From the NCBI GenBank assembly GCA_035632215.1, contig DASQHF010000126.1:1-22699 (forward strand): a DNA stretch of 22,699 nt. Direction: 5' to 3'. The DNA is from CAIYRG01 sp035632215 (GTDB lineage Bacteria; Pseudomonadota; Alphaproteobacteria; Micropepsales; Micropepsaceae). The notes under the pieces are model-generated. The model did no database searches. It saw only the letters and a program-made list of their open reading frames with translations, and was not told the origin of the DNA. Within the stretch, counting starts at the first letter, position 1. Each line of letters begins with the position of its first letter. Shown here one piece after another: positions 1 to 6,500 of this stretch. A program made the translations under genes and the position numbers.

Positions 1-649
1 GCGCCTCGAGCGGGACGGTTCGAAAGTGCGCGCCCTCTGCCGCCAAGGCGATCGCAACGAGACGATCACGGCGGACCGTGCGGTCGTCGCGATTCCATTC
101 GGATGCTTGAGACGGGTTGCGCTTGATCAGCCGTTCTCGAGCCTGAAGAGTGAAGCCATCGCCAAGCTCGCCTACTACGAAGCGACCCGTTTCCTGATCG
201 AGACCAAGACGCGCTTCTGGGAACGTCAGAAGCTTTCCGGCAATGCGCGCAGCGATGGGCCCGGCGACATCTGGGACGCGAGCTTCGGACAGAAGGGGCG
301 TGCGGGCGTTCTCTCGCTCACCACCGGCGGACACGCGGTTGAGACGCGGATCTCAAGCCTTGCCGAAGACGGCCGCCGCAACCTTGGCGTCACCTTGACC
401 GAAGCCGCGTTTCCGGACTTAAGGGGAGAGTTGCAGACCGTGCATATACAACGCTGGGTAGAGGAGCCCTTCGCCCGCGGCGCCTTCTCGATGTTCGGAC
501 CGGGCGAGATGACCCGCTGGACCGCGGCCATGCTCAAGCCTGAGGGCCGGTTGCATTTCGCCGGCGAGCACCTATCCCCTTGGTCAGGCTGGATGGAGGG
601 GGCTTTATGGTCCGGAGAGAGGGCCGCGCAGGAAATAATCCAGCAATGA
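1..649 (+). CDS. flavin-containing monoamine oxidase family protein, 3' part
   Basis: The reading frame is already open at the left edge and ends at TGA 647-649, so the gene begins outside the window. About 215 residues are visible. The segment AVVAIPFGCLRRV, then a long middle region with RFW, and the C-terminal stretch GRLHFAGEHLS..GWMEGAL.SG..AA are typical of the FAD-binding C-terminus of the amine oxidase family (monoamine oxidase, polyamine oxidase, L-amino acid oxidase). The FAGEH and GWMEGA part contacts the FAD isoalloxazine and closes the aromatic cage in known members. The N-terminal Rossmann dinucleotide motif would lie upstream and cannot be checked. The substrate is unknown. Family assignment is firm. 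A GTG at 26 is only an internal codon. Confidence 0.85.
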   Translation, partial: RLERDGSKVRALCRQGDRNETITADRAVVAIPFGCLRRVALDQPFSSLKSEAIAKLAYYEATRFLIETKTRFWERQKLSGNARSDGPGDIWDASFGQKGRAGVLSLTTGGHAVETRISSLAEDGRRNLGVTLTEAAFPDLRGELQTVHIQRWVEEPFARGAFSMFGPGEMTRWTAAMLKPEGRLHFAGEHLSPWSGWMEGALWSGERAAQEIIQQ

Positions 650-686
650 AACCCGCGGAAAACCCGGCTTTGTGACTAAAAGCGGC

Positions 687-716
687 TTGGTTTCCGAAGG
701 AATCCGTTTATATAAT
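687..716 (+). promoter_or_regulatory. sigma70-like promoter for the 788-2726 unit
   Basis: TTGGTT at 687-692 and a perfect TATAAT at 711-716 are separated by 18 bases. The start of transcription would fall near 723, leaving a leader of about 65 bases before the ATG at 788. It is the best consensus promoter I found in the window. It lies in the gap after the amine oxidase stop, so the downstream cassette is probably transcribed independently of it. Confidence 0.6.
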
Positions 717-787
717 TGCGCCAGTGTTGAGCGAAGCTCGCGCGGGCGATCGCGCGTTACCTTCAAAGACGACATGGAGAGGCGGAC

Positions 788-1228
788 ATGAATCGGATGA
801 AATCCCTACTCCTCGCGGGCGGCATTGCGGCCCTCGCCTTTGCGGCGAGCGCGACGCTCCCGGCGTTCGCCAACGGCGGCGATTTCTTCAACGAGCTCTC
901 CGAGAGCTGGGGCGCCAATGTCGACACTGGCGTGCCGTTCTTCGGCTGGGTGCGCGATGCGAAGGGCAAGGCCATTGCGCGCGCGATCGTCACGGCCACG
1001 GTGCAGAACGGCGCCGATGGCGAAGCGGTGACGATCATCACCGACAATCTCGGCCACTTCCGCATTCCGGGTCTCGGCAAAGAGGTGAACCCGAAGGACG
1101 TCGTCGTCGAATGCGCGAAGGTCGGCTATCGCGCGGTCTCGCAGGACCGTCGCGTGATGCGGACATTGCCGAAGGCGCCGATCGAGGTCGATTGCAAGCT
1201 CCTGCAGCAGTCGGTTCCGACGAGCTGA
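788..1228 (+). CDS. secreted carboxypeptidase-regulatory-like (CnaB/transthyretin-like) protein, copy 1
   Basis: This is a 146-residue protein. Residues 1-28 form a signal peptide with a short basic start (MNRMK), an alanine-rich hydrophobic core and a likely cleavage site after AFA, so the mature protein should begin near NGGDFF in the periplasm. The mature part reads like one small beta-sandwich of the carboxypeptidase regulatory / CnaB type: FGWVRDAKGK, a variable insert, then D..GHFRIPG and a VGY strand. Two cysteines (in VECAKVGY and near the end in EVDC) are also present in the paralogue at 2304-2726 and could form a disulfide. The two copies are about 45-50% identical over the mature region by eye. 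The ribosome binding site GGAGAGG lies just ahead of the ATG. No catalytic motif is visible and the function is unknown. Confidence 0.8.
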   Translation: MNRMKSLLLAGGIAALAFAASATLPAFANGGDFFNELSESWGANVDTGVPFFGWVRDAKGKAIARAIVTATVQNGADGEAVTIITDNLGHFRIPGLGKEVNPKDVVVECAKVGYRAVSQDRRVMRTLPKAPIEVDCKLLQQSVPTS

Positions 1229-1234
1229 AGAAAG

Positions 1235-1250
1235 GCCGTCCACGGACGGC
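1235..1250 (+). terminator. weak hairpin after the first secreted-protein gene
   Basis: GCCGTC (1235-1240) pairs with GACGGC (1245-1250) across a four-base loop, seven bases after the stop codon. No T run follows, so this may be a weak terminator, an mRNA-end stabiliser or a processing point rather than a strong intrinsic terminator. Confidence 0.35.
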
Positions 1251-1286
1251 TTCAAGACAGAGTGTAATCAACTGCATTGCCAGTGC

Positions 1287-1310
1287 AGCGATGAATCGTG
1301 CATCATCGCT
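1287..1310 (+). other. 8-bp inverted repeat in the 205-base gap of the cassette
   Basis: AGCGATGA (1287-1294) and TCATCGCT (1303-1310) are exact inverted repeats with an 8-base spacer. They sit in the gap between the first secreted-protein gene and the first membrane-protein gene (1229-1433). The gap holds no convincing ORF. The repeat could be an operator for a dimeric regulator or an RNA hairpin controlling read-through into the membrane genes. The sequence alone does not decide between these. Confidence 0.4.
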
Positions 1311-1433
1311 TCAATGTCGTTCGCGTCCGCGGTCCTTCGCTTGAATTCAAGGAGAACACTCGCGACTTAGCTTGCGCATCGCGCCGCCATTCGGGGAGGG
1401 CGGTACAAGAAAATAGAATATCGGGGGGTATCG

Positions 1434-1889
1434 ATGATTACTGCACTTCTGATTGTTCACGGGGTGATCGCCGTCTTCCTGATCGGCGCGATCACGCATC
1501 AGACCTTGGGCGTGTTCTGGCGACGCCAGCCGGGGCAGACGGACTTCATCGCCAATGCGCGCGGCATCCGTCCGCAGATCTATGTCACTCCGATCATGAT
1601 CCTCTTCGTTGTCACCTTCTTCCTCGGCGCGTTCCTCTATCCGACCTATCGCGTGTTCGTGCGCCCGCCGCTACAGGATCTGCAGCTCACCTACGCGATC
1701 GGCTTGTTCGAGATCAAAGAGAATTTCGCCGCGATCGGGCTCGCCATGCTTCCGTCCTATTACTGGTTCTGGAAAAAGACGGACGCTTATCCCACGACGA
1801 CGAAGGCGCTCACCGCGATCTACTTCTTCACGATCTGGTATAACTTCCTCGCCGGTCACATCCTGAACAATGTGAGAGGGTTCACGTGA
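1434..1889 (+). CDS. uncharacterised four-span membrane protein
   Basis: The product has 151 residues and I do not recognise the family. The hydrophobicity pattern suggests four membrane spans, at about residues 3-28, 50-70, 84-113 and 124-146. Three histidines occur: H9 and H22 in the first span, 13 residues apart, and H142 in the last span in the motif AGHILNN. The third span carries charged residues within LFEIKENF, unusual for a purely structural helix. These features would be compatible with cofactor or metal binding or with a transport role, but that is inference only. A G-rich ribosome binding site (GGGGGG at 1423-1428) precedes the ATG. The stop overlaps the start of the next gene, so the two are probably translationally coupled and may form one complex. 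Confidence 0.75.
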   Translation: MITALLIVHGVIAVFLIGAITHQTLGVFWRRQPGQTDFIANARGIRPQIYVTPIMILFVVTFFLGAFLYPTYRVFVRPPLQDLQLTYAIGLFEIKENFAAIGLAMLPSYYWFWKKTDAYPTTTKALTAIYFFTIWYNFLAGHILNNVRGFT

Positions 1890-2266
1890 TGCTGGAGAAA
1901 ATCGCCACTCGTGCGTTGCCCGCCTTCGCGGTCGGCTTCGCGATCTATTACGCGCCCGCTTACTCCTTCACCGGCGCGAACTCCGCCTTCAGCTGGCCGC
2001 TGTTCACCTACTTTCCGGCCATTGACCGCTGGAACTGGGCGCTCGTGCCCGGTAACGACAATATCGGGCCGCCGATGTGGTGGTATGGCTGGATCGTTTC
2101 GGCCGCCATCGTCGGGCTCATCTTTGCCGTGATCGCTATGTTGTTACCGGAGAAAGCGACGTCCAAGCTCTGGGCCAGCCTGGTCTGGATCGTGCCGATC
2201 GTGGCCTTCGTGTTCCTCGCCAACTGGGAGCTCGTCTGGTTCTTTCCGACCTGGAAGCCGTTATAA
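1889..2266 (+). CDS. uncharacterised small membrane protein, coupled to the preceding gene
   Basis: This 125-residue protein belongs to no family I recognise. Hydrophobic segments lie at about residues 8-27, 65-86 and 94-116. The region between the first two is rich in aromatic residues (FSWPLFTYFP, then DRWNWALVPG) and ends in NIGPPMWWYGW, suggesting a periplasmic or interfacial loop. The ATG at 1889 shares its A with the TGA of the upstream gene, and GAGAGGG at 1874-1880 is a suitable ribosome binding site. A GTG one codon earlier (1886) is a possible alternative start. Tight overlap with the four-span protein, and the secreted paralogues on both sides, suggest the four proteins work together. 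No enzymatic motif is visible. Confidence 0.72.
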   Translation: MLEKIATRALPAFAVGFAIYYAPAYSFTGANSAFSWPLFTYFPAIDRWNWALVPGNDNIGPPMWWYGWIVSAAIVGLIFAVIAMLLPEKATSKLWASLVWIVPIVAFVFLANWELVWFFPTWKPL

Positions 2267-2303
2267 TACGGCGCACGCCTAGTTCCCTGAGTTGGAGGCG
2301 ACG

Positions 2304-2726
2304 ATGGTGCGGAGCAATCTCTTCGGTCTCGTTCTAGCGGCGGGTCTCGCTGGCGCCGTGCCTGCGCTTGCCAATGGCGGCGACTTCTTCGAGGAGCTGT
2401 CCGCCACCTGGAGCGCCGCGAACGCCGATTCGGGACAGTCCTATTTCGGCTTCATCAGGGACACCAAGGGCAAGCTCGTTCCCGATGCGTCCGTGTCGGC
2501 GACGACGCCGAGCGGTTCCACCTTCGTCGTCCAGGCCGACAAGATGGGCCATTACAAGATCCCGGGCTTCTCCAAGAGCGTGGATGCGAGCAAGGTGCAG
2601 GTGACCTGCTCCAAGGTCGGCTACAAGCTCGTCGCGCGCGACCGCCGCATCATGCGCAGCGCGCCCAACGCGCCCATCGAGACGAACTGCATCCTGACGC
2701 CGAACGCGGACAAGCCGGCGGCGTAA
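2304..2726 (+). CDS. secreted carboxypeptidase-regulatory-like (CnaB/transthyretin-like) protein, copy 2
   Basis: The protein is 140 residues long. I chose the ATG at 2304 because GGAGG at 2294-2298 sits five bases ahead; a TTG at 2292 is also in frame but would contain the ribosome binding site. Residues 1 to about 24 form a signal peptide ending in ALA, and the mature protein starts with NGGDFFEELS, nearly the same as the paralogue at 788-1228. The two share FG..RD.KGK, GH..IPG, a cysteine before KVGY, DRR.MR..P.APIE and a final cysteine. The last residues are a short, probably flexible tail. The 37-base gap from the preceding membrane gene indicates a common transcript. It is probably a periplasmic single-domain beta-sandwich acting as a binding or scaffolding part; function unknown. 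Confidence 0.8.
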   Translation: MVRSNLFGLVLAAGLAGAVPALANGGDFFEELSATWSAANADSGQSYFGFIRDTKGKLVPDASVSATTPSGSTFVVQADKMGHYKIPGFSKSVDASKVQVTCSKVGYKLVARDRRIMRSAPNAPIETNCILTPNADKPAA

Positions 2727-2737
2727 GAGGCACGGAG

Positions 2738-3388
2738 TTACCCCCCCTTCCAGCCCTTCGGGCCACCTTCCCCCTCAAGGGGGGAAGAAGACGTTTCTTT
2801 GACGTCGGCGACAAATGGGTTCGGCGCGCCGTTCGCGATGAGATGGCGGAATCCCGCCGCGACGCCGCGCGCGTCGTCGAGCGCATCGTGCTTATGGCCG
2901 GTGAACACGGTACCGGCCGCTTCCGCCACGTCGGAGGCGTGCTTGCCTTTCAAGTCCACGCCATTCGCGGCGAACCAGGGGATCGCATTCGAGTAAGAAG
3001 GCAACGGCAGATGCGGCCAGCCATAGCGCTGCAAATTTCCTTCGAAGATGAGATCGTCGCGCCCGAATGCCCACAGGCGAGCATCGCCGACAAACTCAAG
3101 AAAGTCGCGATAGGCGGTGATGAAGTCGACACCGAAAGCTTGCAGCCGTTCGTTGGTGATTCCGGTGAGCGCGATGAAGTACGACGACAGGACCGGATTG
3201 ATCCGCGGCTTCGCAAGGAGTTCAAAGGCGTCGTGTTCTTTCAAGTCGGCGGCGGTGAGCTTCACGGCTCCGATCTGCACGACTTCGGTGTATTCGCCCG
3301 GGCGCGTCCAGCGCGACGCCATCGAGCCTTCCCAGGCGGTGAATTCAAGATCGAAGATGACGACCGAGATGCGTTTTTGGGCTTTCAA
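2738..3388 (-). CDS. DEDDh-type 3'-5' exonuclease family protein
   Basis: A 216-residue protein with the three Exo motifs of the DnaQ/ERI-1-like superfamily: D13 and E15 in VIFDLEFT, an aspartate at 111-112 in FGRDD, and H167 with D172 in KHDALDDARG, spaced as in the DEDDh class. Such enzymes remove nucleotides from the 3' end of DNA or RNA using two metal ions; the substrate here cannot be predicted. The start is uncertain: the only in-frame candidate upstream of the catalytic DLE is TTG at 3388, with no clear ribosome binding site, and a stop lies 12 codons before it. The last 15 or so residues (SSPLEGEGGPKGWKGG) come from a GC-rich palindromic repeat and are probably not part of the fold. 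It converges on the secreted-protein gene with only 11 bases between. Confidence 0.78.
   Translation of the reverse strand: MKAQKRISVVIFDLEFTAWEGSMASRWTRPGEYTEVVQIGAVKLTAADLKEHDAFELLAKPRINPVLSSYFIALTGITNERLQAFGVDFITAYRDFLEFVGDARLWAFGRDDLIFEGNLQRYGWPHLPLPSYSNAIPWFAANGVDLKGKHASDVAEAAGTVFTGHKHDALDDARGVAAGFRHLIANGAPNPFVADVKETSSSPLEGEGGPKGWKGG
2741..2787. repeat. GC-rich palindromic repeat-like element at convergent gene ends
   Basis: The stretch contains a C7 run, a small hairpin (GCCC 2753-2756 with GGGC 2760-2763) and a strong one pairing CTTCCCCC (2767-2774) with GGGGGAAG (2780-2787) around a short TCAA-type loop. It resembles the dispersed intergenic palindromes seen in many alphaproteobacterial genomes, whose translation gives PLEGEGG-like peptides. 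It encodes the exonuclease C-terminus and could also end transcription from both sides. No second copy was found in this window, so its dispersed nature is inferred. Confidence 0.5.
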
Positions 3389-3575
3389 AGCTATATCTGT
3401 GTCTTGCGAGGGGTTTCCGTCCTAAGACAGCGAAGGATCGCACCGGAATAAAAGACGGGTTACTCCGCTCTTAAGTTTTGCACACCGGTTCCTAAGTTCT
3501 AAGGCATTTAATGTCGCCCGGCCCGCGAGAGATTGTCTGCTTTCAAGAGGCTTGGGGGCCAGGGGAGGCGTTCCG
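3389..3575. promoter_or_regulatory. divergent intergenic region with TAAGTT direct repeats
   Basis: This gap separates the exonuclease (minus) from the glutamate dehydrogenase (plus). TAAGTT occurs at 3472-3477 and 3493-3498, start to start 21 bases, which is two helical turns. Related CTAAG cores lie at 3422-3426 and 3499-3503. TTGCAC at 3478-3483 could be a -35 element, but no good -10 is found at the right distance. GGGGAGG at 3562-3568 is the ribosome binding site of the downstream gene. A regulator site is plausible but unproven. Confidence 0.35.
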
Positions 3576-6500
3576 ATGGTCTGGCAAATGATGAAACGCG
3601 CATTTTCCTCAGAGAGCCAGACCGTCGAGGAGGCAAGGCACGATTCGGAAGAAGCAGCCGCCCATCTTGCTTCCGCCTCCCACCTGATCGGAACCGGAGA
3701 CCCCGCGCTCGCCTCCTTCTTCACCGCCTTTACCCGCTACGCGAACCCTGAAGATCTCCTCCATTACACGGGCGCCGAGCTCGCTGCGCTGGTGAAGCTC
3801 GTGTGCGAGCGCACGGCGCTGCGCTCACCGGGCGCATCCATTGTCGAGGTTTTCGATCCGTCGCTCGAGGACGCGAGCTTCGCGAAGCTCGGCGAGACGA
3901 TCCTCGTGGCTGTCTTCAACGACATGCCGTTCCTCTACGACTCGACGACCGCCGCCATTCGCGCCGAAGGCGCCCATGTCGCCGCCGCTTTCCATCCGGT
4001 GATTCCGACCACGCGCGACTCGTCCGGCCATTGGTCATCGAGCGGCGACGCCGTGTCCGAAAGCGTGATCGTGATCGCCCTCGACAACCCATTCGATCAG
4101 GAAGCTGCCGCATCGCTCAAGAAAGCGGTCACGGACGTGCTCGACGATGTCCGCGTCGCGGTCCGCGACTGGAAGCAGATGCTCGCGCGTTTGGCTGAGA
4201 CAGTCGCGGAGCTAAAGCGGAACCCGCCGCGCATCGCCGAAGACGAGCTTAACGAGAGCCTCGCCTTCTTGGGCTGGCTCGCGGACAATCACTTCACGTT
4301 TCTCGGCAGCCGCGACTACGCCTACAAGGGTGAGAACGGCGGACGGCTCGAGCCATTGTTCGAGACGGGGCTCGGCGTGCTTGCAAACCCCGAGCGGCGC
4401 ATCATTCGCCGCGGGCCCGACCGGTCGAGCCTCACGCCGGAAGTGCGGGCGTTCTTGACCCAACCCTCGCCCATCATCATCACCAAATCGAGCTCGCGCT
4501 CGATCGTGCATCGGCGCGCACCTATGGATTACATCGGGGTCAAGACGTTCGACGAAAAAGGCAATCTCACCGGCGAGCGCCGTTTTGTCGGCCTTTTCAC
4601 CTCGACGGCCTACAGCCAATTGGCGTCTTCGATTCCGCTTCTTCGCCGCAAGATCGAGCATGTGCTCGCGGGATCGGGCTTGAGCCCGTCGGGGCATGAC
4701 GGCAAGGCGCTTGCCCATGTCTTGAATACCTTCCCGAGGGACGAGCTGTTCCAGATCGGCGAGAACGAGCTCTTGGCGACGGGCTTAGGCATCCTCAATC
4801 TGGGCGAGCGGCCGAAGGTGCGGATTTTCCTGCGCGTCGACAAGTTCGACCGCTTCGTCTCCGCGCTCGTCTTTCTCCCGCGCGAGCGCTACAGCGGCGC
4901 GGTGCGCCAGAAGATTCACGGCCTCCTGGCGCGCGCCTTCAACGGCCGGCTTTCGGCAGCCATGCCTTCGCTCGAAGACGAAACGCTGGCGCGCATCCAT
5001 TACATCGTGGGCCGAAACGACGGGCCGCGGCCGGAAGTCGATGCGCGCGAACTCGAAGCTCAAATCCGCGTCGCGATCCGAACCTGGGACGACGGATTTG
5101 CCGATGCGCTTCAAGTCGAACATGGCAGCGCCTCGGCAGCTCTGGCGCGGTGCTATGGCGAGGCTTTCCCGCCCGGCTACCGCGACGCGTTCGGGCCGCA
5201 AGAAGCAGTCGAAGACATCGACCGCATCGGGGCCGTGCTCTCGGGGCGCGGGCTCGGCGGTCATGTCTCGGCCCATGTCTATGGCCTCGACGACGACGAC
5301 AAGGGCGTCGTGCACCTAAAGCTGTTCGTCAAAGACAAGTTCATTCCCTTATCCGAATGCCTGCCCATGTTCGAGAATCTGGGCTTGAAGGTGATCGCCG
5401 AGGATGCCTTCGCGCTCATCCCCAAGGATGCAGCGGGCCAAATCCAGACAGTTGCGCTCCAGAACATCCTGATGGTCCGCGCTGACGGGGGGGCAGCCGA
5501 GATCGAGCGCATCAAGCCGCTGCTCGAGGAAGCCTTCCATTCGGTGTGGGCAGGCGCAACTGAATCCGATGGCTTCAATCGGCTTGTCGTCACCGCGAAC
5601 CTATCTTCGCGCGATATTGTCATCCTGCGGTCGATCGCCAAATATCTCCGGCAGGCTGGCGTCGCCTTCAGCCAGCCCTATGTCGAGACGGCGCTCGCGA
5701 AGAACTCCGCGATCGCGGTCAAGCTCATCGAGCTCTTCCGCACCTTGCACGATCCGCAAGCGTTTTCGGCGATGGAGCTTCGCAAGCAGGCCGCCGACGC
5801 GATCAGGGCCGAGATCGAGGCGCTCCTGAACGACGTGCCCTCGGCGGACGAGGACCGCATCATCCGGCTGTTCATGAACGTCATCGGTGCCATGCTGCGC
5901 ACGAGCTTCTTCCAGCCAGGGGCGGATGGCGGCCCCAAGCCCTTCCTCGCCTTCAAGCTCGAAAGCGGGCGCTTGGAGATGCTCCCCTTGCCCAAGCCCC
6001 TTTACGAGATCTTCGTCTATTCGCCCGAAGTCGAAGGCGTGCATTTGCGCTTCGGCAAAGTCGCGCGCGGCGGAATCCGCTGGTCGGATCGCGCCGAGGA
6101 TTTCCGGACCGAGGTGCTCTCGCTCGTCAAAGCGCAGCAGGTGAAGAATGCGGTGATCGTGCCGGTAGGCGCCAAAGGCGGCTTCTATCCCAAACGCATC
6201 CCTTTGGGCGCGCCGCGCGACGTGATGCAGGCGGGCGGGATCGCCGCCTATAAGACTTTCATCGGCGCGCTTCTGGACTTGACCGACAACATTGGCCCTG
6301 AGGGCAACATCATCCCGCCGGCGAATGTGCTGCGCTACGACGCCGACGATCCCTATCTCGTCGTCGCCGCCGACAAGGGCACCGCGACCTTCTCCGATAT
6401 CGCCAACGAGATCGCGCTCTCCCGCGGCTTCTGGCTCGGCGATGCCTTTGCTTCAGGCGGCTCGCATGGTTACGACCACAAGAAGCTTGGCATCACCGCG

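Noticed and set aside
724..1344. 206-codon plus-strand frame starting ahead of the first secreted-protein gene
   Set aside because: The overlapping frame from 788 has a ribosome binding site, a signal peptide and a paralogue in the window; the 724 frame is an Arg-rich shift of the same DNA.
1414..1419. TAGAAT as a -10 element for the four-span membrane gene
   Set aside because: It lies only 15 bases before the ATG, would make an almost leaderless message lacking the visible ribosome binding site, and has no matching -35.
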